Under the pieces are notes generated by a model. The model was not told the DNA's origin, made no database searches, and worked only from the letters and a program-made list of their open reading frames with translations. Both the position numbers and the translations under genes were made by a program. From positions 1 through 23,128 of the forward strand of contig CAVIQL010000034.1 in NCBI GenBank assembly GCA_963644855.1: a stretch of 23,128 nt of DNA, given 5' to 3'. Every line of letters starts with the position of its first letter. Within the stretch, counting starts at the first letter, position 1. The stretch is from UBA6398 sp963644855 (GTDB lineage: Bacteria > Bacteroidota > Bacteroidia > Bacteroidales > Bacteroidaceae). This document shows, one piece after another, positions 14,729 to 22,702 of the stretch.

Positions 14729-16762
14729 ATGAACTGGAAATATGTTATGGTAGCCTGCATCTCTTTGGGACTTTCAACCGGCATGCAAGCTCAGGAACTG
14801 AAAAGCGGAATCGACAAAGCAAACCTTAACACAACCGTAAAGCCCGGTGATGATTTTTATGAGTATGCCGCCGGAAATTGGCTCAAGACCCACCCGCTCG
14901 ATGCGGTTCACCCAATGAACGGAGCGTTTGTAGATCTTGAAGAACAGAACAACGACCGAATAAAGGAGCTGATCTCAGAATATTCAGCCAAGCAAATGCC
15001 GCAGGGAACCGACGGACAAAAAATAGGAGCGCTCTACCGCATGTATATGGACAGTGTGAAGCGCAACAAACTCGGATACAAACCCATCAAAAAGACACTT
15101 GCAAGAATACGCAAGGTGAAAGACCGCAAAGAGTGCATCAAACTTATGTTTGAACTTGGGGCTAAGGGATATGGCACAGAACTGTTTAATTTTGGGCTGG
15201 GCATAAATCCCAACAAAGCGGGAGAATATATGTTTGCAGCCTATCAAGGCGGCATAGGACTCGACCCTGAATACTACACCAACCCTAATGAGCAGCAGAA
15301 AGCTGTGGTTGAGGCTTACAAGAGCCTAATGAAGGACTATTTCAAGATGGTTGGAAACAAAGAATCCGTAGCCGAAAAGAAGATGCAGGCTGTTTTCGCG
15401 CTCGAAACCCAAATAGCAAAAAAGAGCTACGACCAAGTTAAGATGCGCGACCCCAAGGAAAACACGCATCTCGTAAGTTGGCAGCAATTGTTGCAGGATT
15501 TTAATGGCATTGACTGGAAAACATTCTGCGATGTGTATGGCTGGCCTTCCGACATCGACACCGTGAACGTTATGCAGCCGGAACCGTTGCACGAGGTGGA
15601 GAACATTTTGGCAAACACCGACCTCGAAACAATCAAGGCCAATATGGAAGCGGCAGTTGTATCGTCTGCGGCAAGCACTCTTTCCGATGCTTTCGGCAAT
15701 CGCAGGTTTGAATACCTCAAAACCACATATGGTTTGAAAGAACAGCAACCCCGCTGGAAACGCGCCGTGGCATTCCTTGGCAGAATACAGGGCGAAACGA
15801 TAGGAAAGCTATACGTGGAGAAATACTTCCCTGAAAGCAACAAACAAAGAGTGTATATGTTGATAAAAAACCTGCAAAACGCTTTTGCAGAACGCATTAA
15901 AGACAATACATGGATGACCGACGCAACAAAACAAAACGCTCTTGCCAAACTAAAAAACATGGTTATCAACGTGGGATACCCTGACAAATGGGAAGGATTG
16001 GAGAAATATGTGCAGGTAGACGAGAGTAAAACGTTGAGAGAGAACCTTGACCAAATAACTGTGGCATCACGTAAGGGCGAAATCGAATATTATTGGCACA
16101 AGCCCGTAGATCGCCACCAACTCGGCTGTACTCCGCAAACCGTAAATGCGTTCTATAATCCACAATTCAACAGCATAAATTTCCCAGCAGCCATTTTGCA
16201 GCCGCCATTCTTTGATCCCGAAGCCGATGATGCGGCTAATTATGGTGCGATAGGCTGTGTAATTGGACACGAAATGAGTCATGGTTTCGACGATCAGGGT
16301 TGTGCGTACGACAAAGACGGAAACTTGAAAAACTGGTGGACTGATGAGGATAAGAAAAACTTCGATGCACGCGGAAAGGTGCTTGAAGATTGGTTTGGAA
16401 GCAAGGAAATGCAACCGGGACTGAAGGTTAATGGCAAAAAGACCTTGGGCGAAAATATTGGCGACAATGGTGGAATAAACATTGCGTTCCAAGCTTTCAA
16501 AAACACTATGCTTAACAATCCGCTTGGAGAGAAAGATGGATTTACTCCGGAACAAAGATTTTTCCTTTCGTACGGACGTATGTGGGCGAGCAACATTGCT
16601 CCGCAATTTGTTGCCTATATTGTGAACAGCGACGTGCACTCTCCAAATATTCTACGTGTAAATGCCGCGCTGCCTATGATTGATGCGTGGTATTCGGCAT
16701 TTGGTATCAAGGAAGGCGACAAACTTTATGTTCCTACCGAAAAGCGTGCTCATATATGGTAA
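14729..16762 (+). CDS. pepO: Secreted M13-family zinc metallopeptidase (PepO/neprilysin-like)
   Basis: The 677-residue length is normal for M13 peptidases. A signal peptide (MNWKYVMVACISLGLSTGMQAQ) sends it to the periplasm or surface. The catalytic zinc site is HEMSH (514-518) in VIGHEMSHGFDD, with the third ligand E575 in ENIGDNGG (family ENxxD). Upstream is NAFYNPQFNSINFPAAILQPPFF, the substrate-binding NAFY region. The C-terminus has the conserved HSPNILRVNAAL and ends in AHIW, the usual final tryptophan. It cleaves oligopeptides on the N-side of hydrophobic residues in known relatives. The gene is monocistronic, with a leader hairpin upstream and a strong hairpin after the stop. Confidence 0.95.
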   Translation: MNWKYVMVACISLGLSTGMQAQELKSGIDKANLNTTVKPGDDFYEYAAGNWLKTHPLDAVHPMNGAFVDLEEQNNDRIKELISEYSAKQMPQGTDGQKIGALYRMYMDSVKRNKLGYKPIKKTLARIRKVKDRKECIKLMFELGAKGYGTELFNFGLGINPNKAGEYMFAAYQGGIGLDPEYYTNPNEQQKAVVEAYKSLMKDYFKMVGNKESVAEKKMQAVFALETQIAKKSYDQVKMRDPKENTHLVSWQQLLQDFNGIDWKTFCDVYGWPSDIDTVNVMQPEPLHEVENILANTDLETIKANMEAAVVSSAASTLSDAFGNRRFEYLKTTYGLKEQQPRWKRAVAFLGRIQGETIGKLYVEKYFPESNKQRVYMLIKNLQNAFAERIKDNTWMTDATKQNALAKLKNMVINVGYPDKWEGLEKYVQVDESKTLRENLDQITVASRKGEIEYYWHKPVDRHQLGCTPQTVNAFYNPQFNSINFPAAILQPPFFDPEADDAANYGAIGCVIGHEMSHGFDDQGCAYDKDGNLKNWWTDEDKKNFDARGKVLEDWFGSKEMQPGLKVNGKKTLGENIGDNGGINIAFQAFKNTMLNNPLGEKDGFTPEQRFFLSYGRMWASNIAPQFVAYIVNSDVHSPNILRVNAALPMIDAWYSAFGIKEGDKLYVPTEKRAHIW

Positions 16763-16790
16763 TAAGTGTTTCGCAAGAAACGTTGTGGTA

Positions 16791-16834
16791 AAAACAATAA
16801 GGCATCTTGTTCAAACAAGATGCCTTATTGTTTT
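16791..16834. terminator. Perfect 21-bp inverted repeat, bidirectional terminator
   Basis: The left arm (16791-16811, starting AAAACAATAAGGCATC) and the right arm (16814-16834, ending GATGCCTTATTGTTTT) are perfect reverse complements with only two bases between. Both ends are A4/T4, and the genes on either side converge (pepO stop 16762, rnc stop 16909). It is joined directly to repeat copy E. Confidence 0.85.
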
Positions 16835-16871
16835 AAAAAGGTCTGATATTATTTTTACGATATACTATATC
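16835..16871 (+). repeat. Intergenic palindromic repeat, copy E (partial)
   Basis: Only the right-hand module of the family is present: AAAAAGGTCTGATATT, then ATTTTTACGATATAC and TATATC. It matches the right ends of copies A and F almost base for base. The preceding hairpin at 16791-16834 takes the place of the left units and shares AAGGCATCT with copy C. Confidence 0.75.
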
Positions 16872-16908
16872 AAAAAAATAAAACCTTATAGCGAGATAAA
16901 AATAAGCA

Positions 16909-18093
16909 TTATTCGCTGAACGCTTTGCTTTCGGCAGCAGCAATTATGTCGTTGCGGTTTACTGATGTACCAAAGGCTTCTTTCTTTTCGCCTCGATGGG
17001 CATTTCTTGCCGCATTACGCCTCGGCGCATTGCGGTATCGGCGGTTTACATTGCCCTCGGCAGCAGACGCCTCGGCGTTGTCGCCCTTGCGATGCGGCTT
17101 TGCTTTGCGCTGTGTCGCATCATCGTCTGCAACAATAGCCTTAATGCTCTGCTGCATAGCCCTTGTTTTTGGCGAATCGGGGGGTGCAACCTGCGCATTG
17201 GCGGTATTGGCACGGCGTGGTGCCGAATTACGTCGACGCTGATGCTGCTGGGAACGTTTTTGAGCCTCTTCATTGCCCACACGTGGGGGAACACTCATAA
17301 GTTCAGCCTCCATTGCAGTACGCGTCTCCTTTGCCTTTAAAATTTCAGCAATAGTCTGCTTGTTATTGTTGAGCATTTTCAACGTTTCACGGGCAGCATT
17401 TTGATGGCTCTCCTTTTTTGAAAAACCATTTCCTTGTCCGCATTCCACACCCTCGATTATCACCGTAGCAGAAAACGCCGGTGTTTCGCTGGTGGCAGCA
17501 TTGATAGGCGCATCGTCTGATTTTATTTCAATTCTCAGGCGGTTGCGCTGCGCCCATTCAAGCAGTTTGCTCTTGAAATTCACTTCCTTTTTGGCAACAT
17601 TGTCGAGATTTAAATGGGCAGCAATTATGCGGCGGCGCAAAAACCACATGCAATGCGAATAACCCCTATCGAGATAAATTGCACCCACTATAGCCTCGAA
17701 AGCATTGCCTCCAATATAGCTGTTGTGCCCACTTTGATGGCTACTGGAGCGTATGAGTTTGTCAAGGCCCACTTCCTCGGCCATTTTATTGAGCGTGTCG
17801 CGCTGCACAAGTTTGCTGCGCGTGGTGGTAAGAAACCCCTCGCGTTTTCCGTCAAAATGGCGGTAAACAATGTCGCTCGTTACAGCCTCGATTACCGCAT
17901 CTCCAAGAAATTCCAACCGCTCGTTGTTCACCCTATGTCCGCTCTGCGACTGCATAGCAACAGACTTGTGGGAAAGTGCCTGCTTATATATTTCAATGTT
18001 GTGGGGATAGAAACCCAGTATGGAGTATAACGATGAAAAAAGCTCCTTATCCTTACGGAAAGGGAGCTTTAGTTTATCTATGAAATTAATCAT
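16909..18093 (-). CDS. rnc: Ribonuclease III with long basic C-terminal extension
   Basis: The 394-residue protein cuts double-stranded RNA in rRNA and mRNA processing. The catalytic domain has the signature NERLEFLGDAV (57-67), with E61 and D65, and GGNAFEAIVGAIYLD with E133. N130 stands where E. coli has D114. The double-stranded-RNA-binding domain is at about 171-245. Then come about 145 residues of low complexity, rich in Arg, Ala, Asn and Gln (QQHQRRRNSAPRRANTAN, NRRYRNAPRRNAARNAHR), not found in the compact 226-residue E. coli enzyme and probably disordered and RNA-binding. It is the last gene of acpP-fabF-rnc, 49 bases after fabF. An internal hairpin lies in its first codons. Confidence 0.95.
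   Translation of the reverse strand: MINFIDKLKLPFRKDKELFSSLYSILGFYPHNIEIYKQALSHKSVAMQSQSGHRVNNERLEFLGDAVIEAVTSDIVYRHFDGKREGFLTTTRSKLVQRDTLNKMAEEVGLDKLIRSSSHQSGHNSYIGGNAFEAIVGAIYLDRGYSHCMWFLRRRIIAAHLNLDNVAKKEVNFKSKLLEWAQRNRLRIEIKSDDAPINAATSETPAFSATVIIEGVECGQGNGFSKKESHQNAARETLKMLNNNKQTIAEILKAKETRTAMEAELMSVPPRVGNEEAQKRSQQHQRRRNSAPRRANTANAQVAPPDSPKTRAMQQSIKAIVADDDATQRKAKPHRKGDNAEASAAEGNVNRRYRNAPRRNAARNAHRGEKKEAFGTSVNRNDIIAAAESKAFSE
18039..18070 (-). promoter_or_regulatory. Hairpin with U-run within the first codons of rnc
   Basis: On the minus strand AAAGCTCC and GGAGCTTT form an 8-bp stem, with a smaller CCTT/AAGG pairing inside, followed directly by T-rich TTTTCATCG. It covers about codons 8-19. 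It looks like an early intrinsic terminator or a processing site. RNase III of E. coli cuts its own leader RNA, so autoregulation is plausible but unproven. Confidence 0.4.
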
Positions 18094-18142
18094 TCAGATG
18101 TAGAGATGTGCAGCTTTTAAATTTTAATTAAGCCGTTTTGGT

Positions 18143-19408
18143 TTATTCTGCAAATTTCTTCACAATGATGCAAGCGTTGTGGCCGCCAAAACCGAATGTG
18201 TTGCTCAATGCAGCACGAACAGTGCGTTTTTGAGCCTTATTGAACGTAAAGTTCAAATTATAATCGATTTCAGGATCGTCATCGCCCTCAGTATGATTGA
18301 TAGTGGGCGGAACAATATCCTCTTCAACAGCTTTTACCGAGAAAAGTGCTTCAACAGCTCCTGCAGCACCAAGAAGGTGTCCGGTCATAGATTTTGTAGA
18401 GCTGATGTTGAGTTTGTAAGCATGGTCTCCGAATACGTCCTTTATGGCAAGAGCCTCGGAACGATCGCCTACTGGTGTAGAAGTTCCGTGAACGTTTATA
18501 TAATCTATGTCTTCGGGACTCATACCAGCATCGTCTAGCGCACGTTTCATCACAAGTTTAGCTCCAAGTCCCTCAGGGTGTGAAGCAGTTATGTGATGTG
18601 CGTCGGCAGACATGCCTGCACCTGCAATTTCGGCGTATATGTGTGCACCGCGCTTGCGTGCATGTTCAAGTTCCTCGAGTATTAAAACTCCGGCACCTTC
18701 ACCCATTATAAATCCGTCGCGCGAAGCGCTAAAAGGACGTGAGGCATGCTCGGGATCATCATTGCGTGTGGAGAGTGCATGCATGGCATTGAATCCTCCA
18801 ACTCCCGTGGGCCAAATAGCAGCTTCGGCACCGCCTGCAACTATTGCGTTGGCTTTTCCCAAACGTATGAGATTGAAAGCCGAAGCAAGGGCATTTGTTG
18901 ACGATGCGCAGGCTGAAGTTGTGGCAAAGTTAGGACCGTGGAAACCATAGTTGATTGAAATTTGACCGGCTGCTATATCCGAAATCATCTTTGGGATAAA
19001 GAATGGTGAATAGCGCGGACCGAGTGTTTCTCCTGTCTTTGCGTAATTCACGGCTTCCTCTTCAAAGGTGCGGATACCGCCGATACCAACGCCGAATACG
19101 ACGCCGATTTCGTTTTTGTCTACTTTTTCCAAGTCCCAGCCGCAATCTTTGATGGCTTCGTCTGCGGCAATAATTGCATATTGCTCGTAGAGGTCCATCT
19201 TGCGCACTTCCTTACGGTCGAAGTAGTCTTGAGCGTTGTAGTTTTTTACTTCGCACGCAAAATGAGTCTTGAACTTAGATGTGTCAAAGTGCGTAATTTC
19301 GGCTGCGCCGCTCACTCCGTTTTTAGCATTCTCCCAAGTTTCGGGAGCATTCTTGCCAAGGGGGGTGATTGCGCCTATACCGGTTACGACAACTCTTTTC
19401 AATTCCAT
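18143..19408 (-). CDS. fabF: 3-oxoacyl-ACP synthase II
   Basis: The 421-residue enzyme extends acyl-ACP chains with malonyl-ACP in fatty acid synthesis. It keeps the active site Cys167 (TTSACASSTNA), His307 (NVHGTSTPVGD) and Lys339/His344 (STKSMTGHLLGAAG). Length and motifs fit FabF. Two adjacent ATGs exist (19411 and 19408); the second gives the usual start MELKRVVVTG. It lies 31 bases after acpP, whose product is its substrate carrier, and before rnc, an order conserved in Bacteroidetes. Confidence 0.96.
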   Translation of the reverse strand: MELKRVVVTGIGAITPLGKNAPETWENAKNGVSGAAEITHFDTSKFKTHFACEVKNYNAQDYFDRKEVRKMDLYEQYAIIAADEAIKDCGWDLEKVDKNEIGVVFGVGIGGIRTFEEEAVNYAKTGETLGPRYSPFFIPKMISDIAAGQISINYGFHGPNFATTSACASSTNALASAFNLIRLGKANAIVAGGAEAAIWPTGVGGFNAMHALSTRNDDPEHASRPFSASRDGFIMGEGAGVLILEELEHARKRGAHIYAEIAGAGMSADAHHITASHPEGLGAKLVMKRALDDAGMSPEDIDYINVHGTSTPVGDRSEALAIKDVFGDHAYKLNISSTKSMTGHLLGAAGAVEALFSVKAVEEDIVPPTINHTEGDDDPEIDYNLNFTFNKAQKRTVRAALSNTFGFGGHNACIIVKKFAE

Positions 19409-19439
19409 CATGAGATGTTAAGAAATAGCGTTAAGTGTC

Positions 19440-19676
19440 TTACTTAGCGTTATTCTCAATATATGCTACTGCATCGCCTACGGTTGCGATTTTCTCAGCC
19501 TGGTCGTCGGGAATTTGGATAGAGAATTCCTTTTCAAACTCCATGATGAGTTCTACAGTATCGAGTGAGTCTGCACCCAGGTCGTTTGCAAAACTTGCTT
19601 CGTTCTTTACTTCGGATTCATCAACACCGAGTTTGTCAACAATAATAGCTTTTACTTTTGATTCGATATCAGACAT
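19440..19676 (-). CDS. acpP: Acyl carrier protein
   Basis: The 78-residue acidic protein carries growing acyl chains on a phosphopantetheine arm attached to Ser37 in GADSLDTVELIMEFE. Size, charge and motif are typical. It is the first gene of the acpP-fabF-rnc operon and has a full Bacteroidetes promoter 41 bases upstream. Confidence 0.97.
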   Translation of the reverse strand: MSDIESKVKAIIVDKLGVDESEVKNEASFANDLGADSLDTVELIMEFEKEFSIQIPDDQAEKIATVGDAVAYIENNAK

Positions 19677-19717
19677 AATCTTTTGATTTTGATTAATATT
19701 TTTACTATATCAGGCTG

Positions 19718-19748
19718 CAAAATTAAGCCTATTGATTTATATGACAAA
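19718..19748 (-). promoter_or_regulatory. acpP: Promoter of acpP-fabF-rnc
   Basis: On the minus strand TTTG (19745-19748) is followed after exactly 19 bases by TAATTTTG (19718-19725), the complete Bacteroidetes -33/-7 promoter. It is the best promoter match in the window. The -7 box ends 41 bases before the acpP ATG. Confidence 0.75.
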
Positions 19749-19751
19749 ATT

Positions 19752-19897
19752 TTTTGTGCAAAATCGTCCTTTTTTTGCACAAAACAGGTGTTTTGCGTGC
19801 AATTTATTATCTTTTACCCTGATTTTTACGTTGTTTCATATTGTCGGAAATTGCAAAATGTTTGTGATGTATGCACAATGCCTTTGGTTGTGCACAA
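19752..19897. promoter_or_regulatory. Cluster of TTTTGYGCA/TGCACAAAA sites upstream of acpP
   Basis: TTTTGTGCAAAA (19752-19763) and its exact reverse complement TTTTGCACAAAA (19773-19784) are 21 bp apart. Then come TTTTGCGTGCAA (19791-19802), TTGCAAAATG (19851), ATGCACAATG (19871) and the perfect palindrome TTGTGCACAA (19888-19897). They begin just upstream of the -33 box of acpP, as operator sites would. No regulator is identified. Confidence 0.5.
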
Positions 19898-19964
19898 AAA
19901 GCGTTTAGTTTCACTCTTTATGATATATAATGTGTCGCTAGTTTTAATGAGTCAAAAAGGCATT

Positions 19965-20055
19965 GGGTATTGCTAAAACAATGTCGGATATTTTTTAAAC
20001 GATATCCGATATTTTTTAAAAAAGGTCTGATATTGTTTTTGTGATATAGGATATC
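19965..20055 (+). repeat. Intergenic palindromic repeat, copy F
   Basis: Units at 19980-20000 (21 bp), 20001-20022 (22 bp) and from 20023 carry AATGTCGGATATT, GATATCCGATATT and AGGTCTGATATT, joined by TTTTAAA linkers. Units 1 and 2 can pair over 12 bp with one G-T pair. The right end reads TTTTTGTGATATAGGATATC, nearly the inverse of the left end of copy A. It lies between the HIT terminator and the acpP upstream region. Confidence 0.85.
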
Positions 20056-20086
20056 ATATATTTGTTTCGATATCAATGGCGTTAAA

Positions 20087-20120
20087 CAAAAAGTCCCGCA
20101 GGATTTCCGCGGGACTTTTG
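20087..20120 (-). terminator. Intrinsic terminator of greA-HIT
   Basis: CAAAAAGTCCCGC (20087-20099) and GCGGGACTTTTG (20109-20120) form a GC-rich stem with a 9-nt loop. On the minus strand it ends in T5, 17 bases downstream of the HIT stop. Confidence 0.9.
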
Positions 20121-20136
20121 TAATATATTTTCCGTT

Positions 20137-20535
20137 TTAGATTTCAATATAAGCGCTTATCTTCTCAGCAGCTTCCTTCATTTCTTCAGCCGCCGGGCTT
20201 AATTTTTCGCGGCGAAAGTCCATATCTTTCTCGCTCTGCATTGGAATGAGATGTATATGGGCATGTGCCACTTCAAGACCGAGCACAGCCATTCCAACTT
20301 TCTTGCAAGGAAAAGCTTTCTTCAATGCCACAGCCACATGTTTGGCAAATACTATCATTCTTGCAAGTTCGTCATCGCTCAAGTCGAATATATAATCTTC
20401 TTCGCGGCGCGGAATTACGAGCGTGTGCCCCATTACCATGGGATTAATGTCGAGAAATGCGTAGAATTCCTCGTTTGCAGCCACCTTATACGATGGAATT
20501 TCGCCGGCAGCTATTTTTGAAAATATTCCAGCCAT
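20137..20535 (-). CDS. HIT-family nucleotide hydrolase
   Basis: The 132-residue protein has the histidine triad HAHIHLIP (H91, H93, H95), preceded by GLEVAH, and the family N-terminus MAGIFSKIAAGEIPSYKV with GHTLVIPRR. HIT proteins of this Hint-like branch split nucleoside phosphoramidates or dinucleotides; the true substrate in Bacteroidetes is not known. It starts 11 bases after greA and shares its transcript. Confidence 0.93.
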   Translation of the reverse strand: MAGIFSKIAAGEIPSYKVAANEEFYAFLDINPMVMGHTLVIPRREEDYIFDLSDDELARMIVFAKHVAVALKKAFPCKKVGMAVLGLEVAHAHIHLIPMQSEKDMDFRREKLSPAAEEMKEAAEKISAYIEI

Positions 20536-20546
20536 CTTTCTTTTTT

Positions 20547-21011
20547 TTAGATTGATATGTTTACAATCTTGAGTTGCACAATTCCCTGCGGAATCTTGAT
20601 ATCAACAACATCTCCCACTTTATGTCCGAGCAATCCTTGGGCAATTGGAGTTTGCGACGATATTTTACCTTCGCGCAAATTGGCTTCGCTCTCGCTTACT
20701 ATGGTATATTTCATCACAGCATTGTTTTTAACGTTCTGCATCTCCACGGTAGAGAGAATCTGAACCGTATCGGTGGAAAGTTTGCTGGGATCAATTATTT
20801 TGGCACTGGCAAGAGCTGCTTTGAGTTTGTTGATTTTCATTTCAAGCATAGCCTGCGCTTCTTTTGCTGCGTCGTATTCACTATTTTCCGAAAGGTCGCC
20901 TTTGTCGCGTGCCTCTGCAATCGCCTCAGATGCTGCCGGGCGATCCACTGTTTCCATGTGTCTTAATTCGGCTACCATTTTATCGTAACCTTCTTGGGAC
21001 ATATAAGCCAT
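20547..21011 (-). CDS. greA: Transcription elongation factor GreA
   Basis: The 154-residue protein rescues backtracked RNA polymerase by stimulating transcript cleavage. The N-terminal coiled coil begins MAYMSQEGYDKMVAELRHME and carries the tip acidic residues in DLSENSEYDAAKE. The C-terminal domain includes ISSQTPIAQGLLGHKVGDVV. The start at 21011 is the usual GreA N-terminus; the longer frame to 21122 runs through a leader hairpin and a promoter box. It is followed 11 bases later by the HIT gene. Confidence 0.96.
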   Translation of the reverse strand: MAYMSQEGYDKMVAELRHMETVDRPAASEAIAEARDKGDLSENSEYDAAKEAQAMLEMKINKLKAALASAKIIDPSKLSTDTVQILSTVEMQNVKNNAVMKYTIVSESEANLREGKISSQTPIAQGLLGHKVGDVVDIKIPQGIVQLKIVNISI

Positions 21012-21069
21012 AAGTCTATATATTTTAAAGTTATTATTCCAGTTATTTTTATTGCAATATATAAAAACT

Positions 21070-21104
21070 AAAAGAATCCCAAAGCTTTGGCTAAGGAATC
21101 CTTT
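21070..21104 (-). promoter_or_regulatory. Hairpin with U-rich tail in the queG-greA gap
   Basis: On the minus strand AAAGGATTCC pairs with GGGATTCTTT using two G-U pairs (on the plus strand these would be mismatches, so it is directional), followed by TTTTAGTTTTTAT. It may terminate queG transcripts. A -7-like box at 21120-21127 (TATCTTTG on the minus strand) lies upstream of it, so it may instead be an attenuator in the greA leader. Confidence 0.5.
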
Positions 21105-21119
21105 CGTTTTATGTTTTTG

Positions 21120-21127
21120 CAAAGATA
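21120..21127 (-). promoter_or_regulatory. Candidate -7 box for greA
   Basis: The minus strand reads TATCTTTG, a TAnnTTTG match, 108 bases before the greA ATG. It would give an mRNA leader that contains the hairpin at 21070-21104. A weaker box (TAACTTTA) lies closer to the gene. Confidence 0.4.
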
Positions 21128-21197
21128 TGTATTTACTTTGATATAGAGAAATTTTTCAACACATAAAAAGTTTTCTTCCCTACCCTATGTTTTTGAT

Positions 21198-22151
21198 TTA
21201 TTGCTCTGATTCATTTGTTTTTTCTCCTTTCACGGCGTTTATATTCCTCATCAATCCAGAATACTTTGCCCTTTTCACGGCGCTACCTTTGAACAGGGCA
21301 CAATATTCCTGCTCGGTGAGCGAATTCCAGTCGTCTTTGGTCATTTTCAATAGTTTTTCGGGCGGAGAAAATTCGGTTACTTTCGTAGGAACTGCGAAAC
21401 GGTTGTGCGGACATGCGCTCTGGCAGCGATCGCAACCGTAAATGCAGGTTTCCATCTTGTTTTCGGTGCCGGCAGGTAGCTCACCGCGATTTTCTATTGT
21501 GAGATACGACAAACATCGCCGCGCATCGAGTGCATAAGGTTCGTAGATAGCGCCACCAGGACAGGCAACGATGCATTTTGTGCAGTTGCCGCAAAAATTT
21601 TTCAAGGGTTCGTCGTATTTGTCTGCCTCGACGTTCAAAAACAATTCGCCAAGAAAAAAGAAACTTCCTTTATGGGGAATTATAAGCAGGGTGTTTTTTC
21701 CTATAAACCCCACTCCGGCACGCCATGCCCAGTATCTTTCCGAAACAGGTGCGGTGTCGCAAAAAGCACGTCCTTCAAGAGTGAAATCGTTTTCCGACAG
21801 TTTTTCCTTCAATAGGCGAAAGAGTTCAAACAGTCGCTGTTTCACCACCACATGATAGTCTTTTCCGTAAGCGTAATACGACAGAGTGTATTCGTCGGGA
21901 TTCATTTTTTGCGCAGGATAGTAGTTGAGCGCAACCGAAACTATTGTTTTTGTTCCTTCCACTAGTTTTTGTGGATTCTGACGCAGGTCCATGTTTCGCG
22001 CAAGGTAGTCCATTGTTCCATTGCGTCCCTCGGCGATATACTTTTTTATGCTTTCGAAATAATCGTTGTCCATTTTTTCGGCCTTACATACGCCGCAGGC
22101 TGAAAATCCAAGGTCAGCGGCAGATTTTTTAATGTAATCAGCCGAAAGCAT
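21198..22151 (-). CDS. queG: Epoxyqueuosine reductase
   Basis: The 317-residue protein performs the last step of queuosine synthesis in tRNA, reducing epoxyqueuosine with cobalamin and two [4Fe-4S] clusters. The catalytic Asp is probably D132 in FCDTAPVSERYWAWRAG, followed by GVGFIGKNT. Cluster motifs are C187/C190/C193/C197 (CGNCTKCIVACP) and C236/C240/C243/C247 (CIYGCDRCQSACP). Length is slightly short of the E. coli enzyme but typical of Bacteroidetes. It starts 10 bases after the TrmH-like gene, so the two tRNA/rRNA modification genes form an operon. Confidence 0.95.
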   Translation of the reverse strand: MLSADYIKKSAADLGFSACGVCKAEKMDNDYFESIKKYIAEGRNGTMDYLARNMDLRQNPQKLVEGTKTIVSVALNYYPAQKMNPDEYTLSYYAYGKDYHVVVKQRLFELFRLLKEKLSENDFTLEGRAFCDTAPVSERYWAWRAGVGFIGKNTLLIIPHKGSFFFLGELFLNVEADKYDEPLKNFCGNCTKCIVACPGGAIYEPYALDARRCLSYLTIENRGELPAGTENKMETCIYGCDRCQSACPHNRFAVPTKVTEFSPPEKLLKMTKDDWNSLTEQEYCALFKGSAVKRAKYSGLMRNINAVKGEKTNESEQ

Positions 22152-22161
22152 ACGTATATAT

Positions 22162-22695
22162 TTATAAATTCAACAGTTTTGATGCTATATGCCATATGGC
22201 AATTCCGCCCGAAACCGAGACATTCATTGAATGTTTCGTGCCGAATTGTGGAATTTCTATGGCTCCGTTGCATGCATCTACGGCTTCCTGCGCCACGCCT
22301 TTCACTTCGTTGCCGAGCACTATGGCATATTTTTTTCCTTTCTCGGGATTGAAGTTTTGTAATGGAATGCTATGTTCCACTTGTTCGAGGGCATACACTT
22401 CATATCCCTGGCTTTTTAATTGTTCCACAGCTTCTTTTGCCGAAGGTGCGCTCTCCCACTCCATAGAGTCCTCTGCGCCGAGAGCGGTCTTGTGTATTTC
22501 GGGGTGAGGAGGGCATGCCGTTATTCCGCAAAGCATTAGTTTTTCAAGACGAAAGGAATCGGCTGTGCGGAAAACCGACCCTACGTTGTACATGCTTCTT
22601 ATGTCGTCGAGCACAACGATGAGCGGAGTTTTTTCTGCGGCTTTGAATTCCGTTACGTCTATTCTATTAAGTTCTGTTACCTTTAGCTTTCTCAT
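22162..22695 (-). CDS. TrmH/SpoU-family RNA 2'-O-methyltransferase
   Basis: The 177-residue protein has the three SPOUT motifs: NVGSVFRTAD (37-46), VLGNEVKGV and the C-terminal IPQFGTKHSMNVSVSGGIAI, which forms the trefoil-knot SAM site. It lacks the N-terminal substrate-binding domain of RlmB. The target could be a tRNA or rRNA ribose; it cannot be told here. It leads an operon with queG. A -7 box (22703-22710) ends only 7 bases before the ATG. Confidence 0.92.
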   Translation of the reverse strand: MRKLKVTELNRIDVTEFKAAEKTPLIVVLDDIRSMYNVGSVFRTADSFRLEKLMLCGITACPPHPEIHKTALGAEDSMEWESAPSAKEAVEQLKSQGYEVYALEQVEHSIPLQNFNPEKGKKYAIVLGNEVKGVAQEAVDACNGAIEIPQFGTKHSMNVSVSGGIAIWHIASKLLNL

Positions 22696-22702
22696 TTCGT
22701 GG

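Noticed and set aside
19683..19976. 97-codon open frame on the plus strand upstream of acpP
   Set aside because: It starts with TTG, is Cys-rich and unlike any family I recognise, and covers the acpP promoter and operator-like sites.
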